Below, in pieces: positions 9,830 to 18,681 of a stretch of 64,000 bases of DNA (position 1 is its first letter; each line of letters begins with the position of its first letter). The notes below the pieces were generated by a model, which worked only from the letters and a program-made list of their open reading frames with translations, did no database searches and was not told where the DNA came from. Both the position numbers and the translations under genes were made by a program. The DNA is from Bacteroides stercoris ATCC 43183. Lineage in GTDB: Bacteria > Bacteroidota > Bacteroidia > Bacteroidales > Bacteroidaceae. Location of the stretch: NCBI RefSeq assembly GCF_025147325.1, contig NZ_CP102262.1, positions 1,488,001-1,552,000 on the forward strand, in the 5' to 3' direction.

Positions 9830-12800
9830 CTATCCTTTTACTTTTTTAATGTACTCCGTCGGCAAACAGCCTATATACTTCTTAAAGCAAGTTGCAAAAT
9901 AAGAAGATGAATTAAATCCCACCATGCTGCTGACTTCGGTTACCGTATAACGTCCGCTTTTCAGCAGTTCGGTAGCCCTTTTGAACCGTACTTTACGGAT
10001 AAAGTCGATGGCTGACTCTCCGGTGATTGCTTTCAGTTTCAAATGTAGGTTGGAGCGGCTCATATTCATCTTTTGCGCAAATTCATCGGTAGAGAACTCA
10101 AAATTATCAATGTTTTCTTCTACGATGCTTACGGCGCGTTTCAGCAACTCTTCGTCCATGGCATTGAAAGTAATCTTCTCCGGTTCCACTTCCAAGGATT
10201 TGGCGTACTTCTCGAGCATGTGGCGGCGGGTACGCATCATGTTCTGTATCTTGGAAGTGAGGACGGCGATGGAGAAAGGCTTGGAGATATAATCATCCGC
10301 ACCTACTTGCAGGCCTTCCAACTGGTCTTTTATGTCGGTTTTGGCAGACAGGATGATAACCGGAATGTGGCAGGTACGAATATTCTGTTTGATATTCTTA
10401 CATAGCTTGATACCGTCCATTACAGGCATCATGACATCGGTGATAATAATGTCCGCCTCATGGTTCTTCAGTTTTTCCAAGGCTTCTTCACCGTTTCCGG
10501 CTTCCAGTATGTTGAACAATGCAGCCAAACCGCTGCTGAGATAATGGCGAATCTCCTGATTGTCTTCCACAATAAGGATGGTTCCGCGTTTCTTGTCGCC
10601 CGTCTCTATGGCTTCATTCTCCATTTTCTCCGTATCGATGAAATACATTTCTTTGGAGTTGGTGGAGTACACCTGCTCTTCTTCCTTGGAAGTGTTGGAG
10701 TCTGCCAGCTCGGTGGCCTTATAAACGGCCAGGTCTTGCGGCAGATAGACGGAGAATGTACTTCCCTTGCCCTCTTCGCTCTCCAGTTCGATGCGTCCGT
10801 GGTGCAAATCGACCAGACGCTGTACCAGCGACAGTCCGATGCCGCTTCCTATATGCTGGCTTTCTATCTGATAGAAGCGTTCGAACACTTTACCCTGCTT
10901 ATTGATAGGAATGCCGGCACCGGTGTCGCTCACTTGCAGTATCAGCCAGTTGTTTTCCTCTTTCAGGGTAACGGTGATACTTTTTCCGTTGTCCGTATAT
11001 TTGAAAGCATTGGACAAAAGATTGTTGACAATCAGTTCCAGATAGTTAGGGTCGAAAAGTTCCTCTTTTTCTTCCAAATCGGAGTGGAAAGCGTAGTGTA
11101 TCTCTTTGTGGCGTGCCAGCTTGTCATAATACAGGAAGTTCTCGCGTATCAGGCGATAGGCATTGCCTTTCTTTATTTTCAGCTCGAAAACTCCGAGTTC
11201 CGCCCGGCGGTAGTCCATAAGTTGGTTGACAAGGTGCAGCAGGCGGTTGGCATTCCGCTGGATGTATTCCAGTTGGTTGCGGGTCCAGCGGTCGTTGATT
11301 TTACTGATGACCTCTTGAAGCGGTGCCAGGATTAAGGTAAGCGGTGTACGGAGTTCATGCGAAATGTTGATGAAGAAGCGCATCTTCATCTGGTTGATTT
11401 CTTCGCGGTGTTCCTTGTCGCGGCGTTCGATTTCAAGCTCTGCTTCCATTTTCTTGCGCATCCAGAAGAAGCGGAATACGAATGTGACAAAGCCGGCAAA
11501 AGTGGCAAGGAACAGTATGACAGCCCACCAGGTCTTGTACCACACGGGCAGAATAACGATTTCCAGTACGGTAGGCGTGGTGTTCCATTTGCCGTCGTTA
11601 TTGGCAGCTTTCACCATGAAGTGATAAGTACCTTGCGGCAGGTTGGAGTAGGACACCGGATGCCTGTCCGTGAGGTAGTACCACTCTTTATCGTAACCGT
11701 CTAATTTGTAGGCGAATGTATTATGCTGTCCGGAGATGTAGTTCGATACGACAAACTCCAGGGAGAATGCTGTCTGCCAGGATTTCAGCGTGATGCTTTC
11801 CGTGTCGCTGATATTCTTGCTCAGAATGCCGGTTTCATCGTCGGGACGGACGGTCTTGTTGAAAAGCTGTAGCTTGGTGATTACTACCGGCGGGGTATAG
11901 GGATTGTCCTGCAACAGTTCCGGACGGAATGTAGTAAGGCCGTTTATGCCTCCGAAGTACATCTCGCCATCGGAAGTGCGGTAGCAGGAAGAGGTGTTGA
12001 ACTGATTGCTCTGCAATCCGTCCGCTTCGGTGAAGTTGCGGAATTTCTCCGTTTCCGGATTGAAGCATGAGATACCCCGGTTGGTACTCATCCACAGGCG
12101 GCCGTAAGAGTCTTCGAGAATGCCGTAAACCACGTTGTTGGGCAGTCCGTCGGCTTTGGTATACCGTTTAATCTGCTTGGCTTTTTCGTCGAAACAATAG
12201 AATCCTTCGCGTGTACCTATCCAGACCAAGCCGTTGTTTGCCTCGTAGATGTAATTGGTGAATGCTTTAGTAGCGGTGGATTCGGGTAAAATGTCCGCTT
12301 TCTGTATGGAGGTTCCATGCTGGTTGAATACGGACACGCCTTCCTCACCGCCTATCCAAAGACGCTTTTTGGAATCCCGGAACAGGGTAGTAATCTTCTG
12401 GACGTTGATTGGCGTTCCGTCATTTTCCTGAGTGATGGTGGTAAAACTCCGTTTTTCCGGGTTGAAGTGTACCAGAGCGCTTAATGTTCCTAAAAGGAAA
12501 TTGTTCTCTCCGTCGGGAAGGATGGCATATACGTTCTCATTGATTAACGGGCTGTTGAGCTGGTTGAAGTTTTCCATGCGTCCGCTGTTGCGATGCAGGA
12601 TGCTCAGGCCGCCGGCATGTGCGCCGATGTATACTAGTCCTCTCGGTTCGTCCACGTATACGGATTTGATGTTGTTGGAGCCTAAGCCGTCTTCGCGCTG
12701 GCTTTCCTGCAATGCATAGTGGATGAACTTCTGAGCGCCGGGGACGTAGAGGTTCAAGCCGCCGTCGTTGGTTCCTATCCAAAGGTTCTTCTGTTTGTCC

Positions 12801-13894
12801 TCGACGATACAGCTTGCAACATTGTCGCTCAGCGAGTTCTTGAACGGGATGTGCTCTATGTTCTTGAAGCGGTTGCGGATGGGGTGGTAATAATTCAGTC
12901 CGCCGAAATACGTTCCCAGCCACATGCCGCCTTGCGAGTCCATGAAGATACTGCGTACGGAGCGTTGCGACAGGCTGCCGCTTTCTACGGGATTGCTGCT
13001 GTAGGACATGAACGAGTCGTTGCCTTCATGGTAGATGTTGAGGTCATTGAAAGTTCCTATCCACAAGCGGTTTTGTGAATCCAGTGCCAGTGAGCGGATA
13101 TAGTTGGAGCTGATGGATTGCGGGTCGGAAGGGGAATGCCTGTATGTTTTGACTTCCCGGGTCTTGGGGTTGACAAGGAGAAGGCCGGAACCTTCCGTGG
13201 CTACCCATATACGGGTAGGAGATTGCTGCAGGATGCTTTGGATTTGCTTGCTGCCTGGAATGTAAGCGAGTTTTTCGAGTGTATTCTTCGGAATGGAATA
13301 GCAGTACAGACCGTCCGACGGTGTGCCTATATAGATTTGGTCGTCATGCCTGTATAGGGCGGATGCAACCATTTTGTGCATTGCCGTGCCGAATATGTCG
13401 TCTACAAAACGGGATGCGGGGATGTCGAACATAGTCAGCCCTTCGAGCGTGCTGATAAGCAGCCGCTCCGGCGAAAGTTCCACAATGCCGTTGACTTGCA
13501 GGTGCTTGCCGTTCTTTTCGAGGAAGAAGTTCTGGAACTTGTCTTTTTCCTCGTCATAATACGACAGGCCGTCGCGGGTGCCGATCCATACACGCCCCTT
13601 GCTGTCGGTCATAACAATGCGGGAGATGTCGTTGGCGATGCTGTTGGGGTCGTTTTCATCGTGCTGATATACGGTAAATGTGTATCCGTCGTACTTGTTG
13701 ACGCCGTCGTAGGTGGCGAACCACATATTGTCGAGCTTGTCCTGCGCTATGGAGAAGACCGTGCTTTGTGACAGACCGTCGTTAATGGATATATAAGAAA
13801 AGTTTATCTGTCCCCAAGCTTCCGGATAAGCGTTAGAGACTCCCGTTATACATAAAATAAACAGGATGGTTGTTATCTTTTTCAGGATACTCAT
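9830..13894 (-). CDS. Hybrid two-component system regulator (HTCS), heparin PUL
   Basis: A 1,354-residue one-protein sensor and transcription factor. In order, it has a signal peptide and then a periplasmic sensor made of two-component-regulator propeller repeats (many copies of 'WIGT..GL...'). A Y_Y_Y domain follows (about 705-778), then a membrane segment (about 790-812) and a histidine kinase with the SHELRTPL box (phospho-His near 847). The kinase continues with N, G1 and G2 boxes (NLLSNAFKYT, DTGAGIP, GSGIGLSLV). Last come a receiver domain with the ITDVMMPVMDG phospho-Asp (about 1152) and a C-terminal AraC-type helix-turn-helix. The ATG at 13894 is chosen because it directly precedes a signal peptide. 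A TTG at 13924 overlaps the predicted -7 element. Lying upstream of the PL12 operon, it corresponds in position to BT4663 and probably activates this PUL and the divergent lyase in response to heparan sulfate oligosaccharides. Confidence 0.93.
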   Translation of the reverse strand: MSILKKITTILFILCITGVSNAYPEAWGQINFSYISINDGLSQSTVFSIAQDKLDNMWFATYDGVNKYDGYTFTVYQHDENDPNSIANDISRIVMTDSKGRVWIGTRDGLSYYDEEKDKFQNFFLEKNGKHLQVNGIVELSPERLLISTLEGLTMFDIPASRFVDDIFGTAMHKMVASALYRHDDQIYIGTPSDGLYCYSIPKNTLEKLAYIPGSKQIQSILQQSPTRIWVATEGSGLLLVNPKTREVKTYRHSPSDPQSISSNYIRSLALDSQNRLWIGTFNDLNIYHEGNDSFMSYSSNPVESGSLSQRSVRSIFMDSQGGMWLGTYFGGLNYYHPIRNRFKNIEHIPFKNSLSDNVASCIVEDKQKNLWIGTNDGGLNLYVPGAQKFIHYALQESQREDGLGSNNIKSVYVDEPRGLVYIGAHAGGLSILHRNSGRMENFNQLNSPLINENVYAILPDGENNFLLGTLSALVHFNPEKRSFTTITQENDGTPINVQKITTLFRDSKKRLWIGGEEGVSVFNQHGTSIQKADILPESTATKAFTNYIYEANNGLVWIGTREGFYCFDEKAKQIKRYTKADGLPNNVVYGILEDSYGRLWMSTNRGISCFNPETEKFRNFTEADGLQSNQFNTSSCYRTSDGEMYFGGINGLTTFRPELLQDNPYTPPVVITKLQLFNKTVRPDDETGILSKNISDTESITLKSWQTAFSLEFVVSNYISGQHNTFAYKLDGYDKEWYYLTDRHPVSYSNLPQGTYHFMVKAANNDGKWNTTPTVLEIVILPVWYKTWWAVILFLATFAGFVTFVFRFFWMRKKMEAELEIERRDKEHREEINQMKMRFFINISHELRTPLTLILAPLQEVISKINDRWTRNQLEYIQRNANRLLHLVNQLMDYRRAELGVFELKIKKGNAYRLIRENFLYYDKLARHKEIHYAFHSDLEEKEELFDPNYLELIVNNLLSNAFKYTDNGKSITVTLKEENNWLILQVSDTGAGIPINKQGKVFERFYQIESQHIGSGIGLSLVQRLVDLHHGRIELESEEGKGSTFSVYLPQDLAVYKATELADSNTSKEEEQVYSTNSKEMYFIDTEKMENEAIETGDKKRGTILIVEDNQEIRHYLSSGLAALFNILEAGNGEEALEKLKNHEADIIITDVMMPVMDGIKLCKNIKQNIRTCHIPVIILSAKTDIKDQLEGLQVGADDYISKPFSIAVLTSKIQNMMRTRRHMLEKYAKSLEVEPEKITFNAMDEELLKRAVSIVEENIDNFEFSTDEFAQKMNMSRSNLHLKLKAITGESAIDFIRKVRFKRATELLKSGRYTVTEVSSMVGFNSSSYFATCFKKYIGCLPTEYIKKVKG

Positions 13895-13921
13895 TATTGA
13901 ACCGTAAAATTTATGATGGAC

Positions 13922-13929
13922 CAAAGATA
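13922..13929 (-). promoter_or_regulatory. -7 promoter element for the HTCS gene
   Basis: TATCTTTG on the minus strand fits TAnnTTTG and ends 28 bases before the ATG at 13894. A second match (TATATTTG, 13972-13979) lies further upstream and is an alternative. Confidence 0.4.
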
Positions 13930-14025
13930 CTAATATCTTTCAGAATTTCTATATCTTGTGGAGTATTTGCACAAATATAGGGTTTTCCGAAACAAATAGG
14001 GGATAGGTGTGAGGCGCAGCTTTCG

Positions 14026-14033
14026 TACTTTTG
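14026..14033 (+). promoter_or_regulatory. -7 promoter element for heparin lyase I
   Basis: TACTTTTG fits TAnnTTTG and lies 34 bases before the ATG at 14067. There is no TTTG at -33, suggesting activator dependence, probably on the divergent HTCS. Confidence 0.5.
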
Positions 14034-14066
14034 CCGCATCGTTTTTAAGTTTAATATCAAATAAGG

Positions 14067-15245
14067 ATGAAGAAAAACATTTTTGCTATCTGCATGGTGA
14101 CGGCAGCGGGGTGCATGGCAACGCTGACCGCACAAACCAAAGGCGCTGAAACGTTGGTTCCCCTGACCGAACGGGTGAATGTTCAGGCAGACTCTGCACG
14201 TATCGACCAGATTATAGACGGTCGCTGGGTGGCTGTCGGTGCAAAGAAGAAACACGCGATTCAGCGGGATTTCACATGTCTGTTCAACGGCAAGCCTTCT
14301 TACCGTTTCGAACTGCGTCGGGAGGACAACACATTGGAGGGATACGGCAAGGGAGAAACCAAAGGCCGTGCCGAGCTTTCTTATTGTTATGCCACTTCGG
14401 CGGATTTTAACGGACTGCCGGCGGATGCTTACCGGAAAGCGCAAATTACGAAAACCGTATATCATCACGGAAAAGGCATCTGTCCGCAAGGGGCTTCGCG
14501 CGATTATGAGTTTTCCGTATATATTCCGTCTGATTTGGACAGCAATGTGTCCACCATTTTTGCCCAATGGCACGGCATGCCCGACCGCACGCTTGTGCAG
14601 ACTCCTGAGGGTGAAGTGAAGAAGCTGACCGTTGACGAGTTCATAGAGCTGGATAAGACTACTATCTTCAAGAAGAATACCGGATATGAAAAGGTGGCAA
14701 AGTTGGATAAGCTGGGAAATCCGGTGAAAGATAAAAAGGGAAACCCTGTTTATAAGGCAGGGAAGAAGAACGGCTGGCTGGTAGAGCAGGGCGGTTATCC
14801 GCCGCTGGCTTTCGGATTTTCCGGCGGTTGGTTCTACATCAAGGCCAATTCGGACCGCCGCTGGCTGACCGACAAAGACGACCGTTGCAATGCCAATCCG
14901 GAAAAGACTCCGATAATGAAGCCCGTTACTTCCGAATACAAGGCTTCTACGATAGCCTATAAAATGCCTTTTGCCGACTTCCCCAAAGATTGTTGGGTGA
15001 CTTTCCGCATTCATATCGACTGGACCACCTACGGCAAGGAAGCCGAAACCATTGTGAAACCGGGTAAGCTGGATGTGCAGATGGAGTATGCCGACAAAAA
15101 GAAAACCGTTAAAGAGCATATCGTGAATAACGAAGAAATCCTGATAGGACGCAACGACGACGACGGCTACTACTTCAAGTTCGGCATCTATCGCGTAGGC
15201 AACAGCACAGTGCCGGTATGCTATAGGTTAGCGGTTAGGGATTAG
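14067..15245 (+). CDS. Heparin lyase I (heparinase I, PL13), periplasmic
   Basis: A 392-residue lyase that cleaves highly sulfated heparin at GlcNS6S-IdoA2S linkages. The N-terminus is a signal peptide ending LTAQ. The family's active-site region is present: Cys139 in GKGICPQG, matching the reactive Cys of Pedobacter heparinase I, and His169 in AQWHGMPD, the proposed catalytic His. The C-terminal GRNDDDGYYFKFGIYRVGNS segment carries the conserved Tyr residues. It is divergent from the HTCS gene with its own promoter. The last residues (CYRLAVRD) are encoded by an inverted-repeat element that also supplies the TAG stop; relatives as I recall them end differently after VPVCY, so the native tail may have been replaced. 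The catalytic core is intact, so I expect activity. Confidence 0.93.
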   Translation: MKKNIFAICMVTAAGCMATLTAQTKGAETLVPLTERVNVQADSARIDQIIDGRWVAVGAKKKHAIQRDFTCLFNGKPSYRFELRREDNTLEGYGKGETKGRAELSYCYATSADFNGLPADAYRKAQITKTVYHHGKGICPQGASRDYEFSVYIPSDLDSNVSTIFAQWHGMPDRTLVQTPEGEVKKLTVDEFIELDKTTIFKKNTGYEKVAKLDKLGNPVKDKKGNPVYKAGKKNGWLVEQGGYPPLAFGFSGGWFYIKANSDRRWLTDKDDRCNANPEKTPIMKPVTSEYKASTIAYKMPFADFPKDCWVTFRIHIDWTTYGKEAETIVKPGKLDVQMEYADKKKTVKEHIVNNEEILIGRNDDDGYYFKFGIYRVGNSTVPVCYRLAVRD

Positions 15246-15265
15246 TGATAACACTAATCGCTAAC
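15234..15265. repeat. TTAGTGATTAG-type inverted repeat at a convergent gene junction
   Basis: Arms 15234-15247 and 15252-15265 are 14 bp with one mismatch and a 4-base loop (ATAA). The left arm contains the TAG stop of heparin lyase I (15243-15245), and the right arm contains the TAG stop of the convergent permease (15261-15263 on the minus strand). It belongs to the same family as the repeats at 21300-21399 and 36862-36932 and may act as a bidirectional terminator. Confidence 0.75.
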
Positions 15266-16445
15266 TTCTCTTTCTCTGGTAGACGAGGCAGGTGGTGAGG
15301 AAGTAAATTCCGGTTTGTATCCATAGGGCCTGATACTCGAAGGCTACTTCGTTGAGGGTGGCTCCCATGCTGTTGATACGTACATAGCCGTTGATTCCGA
15401 AAGTGGAAGGGAAGATATAGGAAAAATACCTCCAGAATTCGGGCATTGCGGCGCCTGGCCAGGAGATGCCGGAGAGGAATAACAGCGGTACGGAAGTGAA
15501 CACAAACAATAACATACAGGTTTCCCGGTTGCGTATGGCAATGGATGCTGTCATTGCAAAGAAGATGCAGGCTGTCAGGTAGGGCAGGGCAAACAGAGCC
15601 AGCACACTGGGAATTGCTATCTGGTTGAGGCTGAAAAGGCGCGGTACTACACATAGTATGTACACGGCTACCAGCGAGTAGACCATAAAATAACTCAATC
15701 CTTTTCCCATGACGATACGGAATGTTCCGTTGTAATGAGGGTCGTCAGGAATCAATTCTTTGAACCGGTTTTGCTCGCGGGCTGTTCCGGATGCCAGACC
15801 GATACCCAACAGCAATGTCTGCTGTATAATCAGTATGAGTACGGCAGGTATCAGGAAGGCGGCAAACCCGTTGGTGGGGTTGAAGATGGCTATGTCCTCA
15901 TACTCGATGGGGTAGGCTGTTATTTCATCCTGGCGGGCGGTAGTATTGCCGGCACGTTCCATTTTAATATCCGCATTCATGGCGAGCGACACGTTGGTGT
16001 TGGCAGTGAGCAATGCCTTGTAATAGAGCAGTCCGCTCATGTCGCAGAAGATGCTGACTTGCGTCTGCTTGCCCCGGACTATGTCATCGCTGAAGCCGGA
16101 GGGTATGTAGATGATGCCGTATGCCTTGCGCTCTTTCAGCATGAGTCTGGCTTCTTCCATATCGGCGCAATGCGCCACGATGCTTGTTTCGGGACTGGCA
16201 TCCACTTTCCTCAGATATTCCCGGCTCAGGGAACTGCGCGAGTTGTCCACCACCACGGCAGGCACTTCACGGACTGTTTCGTTGGTATAGATGAACGAGT
16301 ATATCAAAGGATATGTCAACGGAACGAGTACAAAGAATATCAGCACACCCTGGTCGCGAAAGAGGTTGCGTAATTCCTGCTTCCATACATAGAACAGGTC
16401 GTATATGCCTTGTACTACTTTCTGTTTGAAGGTAATCTGTTTCAT
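15261..16445 (-). CDS. ABC-2 type permease (YhhJ/YbhR-like), second subunit
   Basis: A 394-residue inner-membrane permease of the ABC-2 family. It has an N-terminal membrane segment after a cytoplasmic lead (LIFFVLVPLTYPLIYSFIY), a large periplasmic domain (about 45-180) and five further membrane segments in the C-terminal half. The start at 16445 overlaps the stop of the upstream permease by one base (TGATG), so the two are translationally coupled. With the HlyD-like protein and TolC-like channel upstream it forms an efflux system of the YbhFSR/YhiI type. No ABC ATPase is encoded in the cluster. The substrate is unknown. The 3' end falls in an inverted repeat that supplies its stop. Confidence 0.88.
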   Translation of the reverse strand: MKQITFKQKVVQGIYDLFYVWKQELRNLFRDQGVLIFFVLVPLTYPLIYSFIYTNETVREVPAVVVDNSRSSLSREYLRKVDASPETSIVAHCADMEEARLMLKERKAYGIIYIPSGFSDDIVRGKQTQVSIFCDMSGLLYYKALLTANTNVSLAMNADIKMERAGNTTARQDEITAYPIEYEDIAIFNPTNGFAAFLIPAVLILIIQQTLLLGIGLASGTAREQNRFKELIPDDPHYNGTFRIVMGKGLSYFMVYSLVAVYILCVVPRLFSLNQIAIPSVLALFALPYLTACIFFAMTASIAIRNRETCMLLFVFTSVPLLFLSGISWPGAAMPEFWRYFSYIFPSTFGINGYVRINSMGATLNEVAFEYQALWIQTGIYFLTTCLVYQRKRS

Positions 16446-17626
16446 CAGGGTAGGTATTTATAGTGTATCAATGCTTCTTTCAGCCTGCGGGCCACAAGGA
16501 AAGGAAGCATCATGAAAACAAGCAGTGCCACATAGTTCATCCACGAGTAAATCATGGGATAGCCGTTCAGGGCCTGGTCTGCGTAGATAAGGAAGTAATG
16601 GCGCAGGGGAAACAGGTTTGCCAGGCCTTGCAGTACGGGATGCATCGCCATGGCGGGAAATGACAGTCCGCACATGGAGAACGACAGTACGCCCCATAGG
16701 GAAGCAAAGCTGAGTCCCAGACGCAGGGTGGGCAGAGTACCTATCATCAGTATGCCCATGCCTTGCGATGCCAGCACCAGGCAGAGCGTGGCGAGCAGCA
16801 TCGGCAGTATTCCGCTGTTGCAGGGGAAATGCAGGAAACCGTACAGGTATGTGTTGTATAAGATTCCCATAAGGAAGAATACGGCTGTATGCGGCAGCAG
16901 CTTTCCGGCAAGGGATATCCAGATGGAACCGTTGCCCGTGCGCAACCATTCGCGGGCGGTACGGTCCTTGATTTCCACCCCGATGGAGTAGACGGTTATC
17001 ATAAAGATAAGCAGCATCAGTACGCCCGGAGCAAAAGTGTTGCACAGGTATACGGAGTAATTCAGCCACGGATTGTTCAGCGGATGGGTGTTGATGACAA
17101 TCGGTTGCAGGAATGCCATTGCCTGCTCTTCCGTTGCGCCTTTGGCGTATAGTGCGGTGCGTGCGGCGGCTCCCGATGCCAGTTCGCTCATCATCTTCAT
17201 GTCTTTAAAGAGCAGTGAACCGGCTATGAGCAACGTATTGTTGGTGTAGAAGGATACTTTAGGCTGCCGTTGTGCCTGTGCTTTGGCGGCTGTTCCTTCG
17301 GGGATGTAGTAGAAGCCGTAAATTTCTCCTTTCTGCATGGCGATGCGTGCATCGGAAATATCGGGATAGCGGGCTACGACGGCGGTTTGCTCAAAAGCAT
17401 CCAGGTTGCGCACCAATTGGCGTGAAGTGGCGGTCATGTCCCGGTCCACCACGCCGACGGGCATGTCGGTAGGTAAGCCGGAATCCATTAGCGTTGTGAA
17501 GAATATATAGCAGAACAGAGGTGCTATGACCATGCAGAACAGGTATAGCGGGCGCGAAACGAGCCGTCGCAACTCGCGTTTCATCACATTCAGCAGGGCT
17601 GTGTATTTGTTGTTCTTCTTCTCCAT
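16445..17626 (-). CDS. ABC-2 type permease, first subunit
   Basis: A 393-residue paralogue of the downstream permease with the same plan: a first membrane segment (LYLFCMVIAPLFCYIFFTTLM), a periplasmic domain of about 150 residues, and a C-terminal membrane bundle. The ATG at 17626 is preferred over an in-frame GTG two codons upstream. It follows the HlyD-like gene by 44 bases and overlaps the next permease by one base. A pair of different ABC-2 permeases with a membrane-fusion protein and an outer-membrane channel is a common Bacteroidales arrangement. The absence of an adjacent ATPase means either that one is supplied from elsewhere or that the pair works differently. Confidence 0.88.
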   Translation of the reverse strand: MEKKNNKYTALLNVMKRELRRLVSRPLYLFCMVIAPLFCYIFFTTLMDSGLPTDMPVGVVDRDMTATSRQLVRNLDAFEQTAVVARYPDISDARIAMQKGEIYGFYYIPEGTAAKAQAQRQPKVSFYTNNTLLIAGSLLFKDMKMMSELASGAAARTALYAKGATEEQAMAFLQPIVINTHPLNNPWLNYSVYLCNTFAPGVLMLLIFMITVYSIGVEIKDRTAREWLRTGNGSIWISLAGKLLPHTAVFFLMGILYNTYLYGFLHFPCNSGILPMLLATLCLVLASQGMGILMIGTLPTLRLGLSFASLWGVLSFSMCGLSFPAMAMHPVLQGLANLFPLRHYFLIYADQALNGYPMIYSWMNYVALLVFMMLPFLVARRLKEALIHYKYLP

Positions 17627-17670
17627 TATCACTCTGTCACCTTATTGTTTTACAACCTTATGCAATCTTG

Positions 17671-18657
17671 TCACTTATTCAATATCACGCTCATACCCGG
17701 ACGCAGGCCTTCTGTTTTCTCCAGTGGAGATGCCTTGACTTCAAATGTCTTTAAGTCGAACTGTCCGGTTGTTTTGGTAGCTTTCCAGGCGGCGTATGTG
17801 CCGAGGTCTTTCAGGTAGTATACTTTCAGACGGATGTTCCTGTCGAGGGCGGGGATGAAAGCTTCAAATTCGGTTCCCATGCCCAGTCCCTGCAATAAAT
17901 CCTCGCGCACGTTGAAAGTGACCCACATATCGTCCATAACGGCAATGTTCATGATGGGGGCGCCTGTGCCTACCAGTTCGCCTGTTTTGGGGAATATTTC
18001 GGAAACCTCTCCGGCTGTCTGCGCTATCAAGCAGGTTTCCCTGATGTATGATTCCACTTCGGCAACAGCGCCTTTCGCACGCTCTACCAGGGCGGCTGCG
18101 GCAGCCTTGTCCTCGCGTTCCGCGCCGTTCTTCGCCATAGTGTACTGGGCTTGTGCGGCTTTTTCAGTGGCTTGTGCGGCATCGCGCTGGGCGGTAACTT
18201 CGTCCAGCTTCTGGGCGGACATCACTCCCTGGTCGTGCAGGTTCTTTACGCGTTTGTACGATTTTTCGGCAATGGCAAGTCCTGCCCGGGCTTTTTGCCA
18301 TATTTCGTAGGCTGCCTGTATCTGTTCCTGGCGGGCGCCTTTCAAGGCTTTTTCGTTTTGGGCTTGTGCGGCGGCTTCGGCAGCACGGGCCTGTTCCAGT
18401 TTTGCCTGCACATCCGGGGCTTCGAGAATGGCAAGCGTATCTCCTGCCTGCACGCTCTGTCCCTCTTTCACCCGGAACTCCAGGATACGTCCCGGTACTT
18501 TGCTCGATACGCGATACTCTGTTACTTCGGCCTGCCCTTGTATGATTTCCGGCCCTTTGCGCAGCATGAAGAAACCTACGAGGGCAACGATGGCGATTAC
18601 TCCCGTCAGGGTGAGGAATGCCAGCAACATGTTACTGTTTTGTGATTTTGTATCCAT
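17671..18657 (-). CDS. HlyD/EmrA-family membrane fusion protein
   Basis: A 328-residue periplasmic adaptor. One N-terminal membrane anchor (about 9-29) is followed by the split biotinyl-lipoyl domain (VSSKVPGRILEFRVKEGQSV and ETCLIAQTAGEVSEIF). Between the halves is a long alpha-helical hairpin rich in Ala, Glu, Gln and Lys (about 78-200). A beta-barrel segment comes last (GLRPGMSVIL). It would bridge the two permeases and the TolC-like channel. It sits 24 bases after the channel gene and 44 before the first permease, in one minus-strand operon. Confidence 0.9.
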   Translation of the reverse strand: MDTKSQNSNMLLAFLTLTGVIAIVALVGFFMLRKGPEIIQGQAEVTEYRVSSKVPGRILEFRVKEGQSVQAGDTLAILEAPDVQAKLEQARAAEAAAQAQNEKALKGARQEQIQAAYEIWQKARAGLAIAEKSYKRVKNLHDQGVMSAQKLDEVTAQRDAAQATEKAAQAQYTMAKNGAEREDKAAAAALVERAKGAVAEVESYIRETCLIAQTAGEVSEIFPKTGELVGTGAPIMNIAVMDDMWVTFNVREDLLQGLGMGTEFEAFIPALDRNIRLKVYYLKDLGTYAAWKATKTTGQFDLKTFEVKASPLEKTEGLRPGMSVILNK

Positions 18658-18681
18658 TATTGTAATTTATGATTTCAGTTT

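Noticed and set aside
10460..11335. A 291-codon plus-strand frame inside the HTCS gene
   Set aside because: A shadow of the histidine kinase/receiver coding region with no promoter, signal or family resemblance.
13990..13998. AAACAAATA upstream of heparin lyase I, also found upstream of the PL12 promoter at 9466-9474, as a possible HTCS operator
   Set aside because: The distances to the promoters differ strongly (about 27 versus 88 bases) and the motif is short and AT-rich, so it is likely chance.
13911..15119. A 402-codon open frame antisense to heparin lyase I
   Set aside because: It mirrors the real gene. Its protein is low in recognisable motifs and has no plausible start context; codon bias of the sense gene keeps the antisense frame open.
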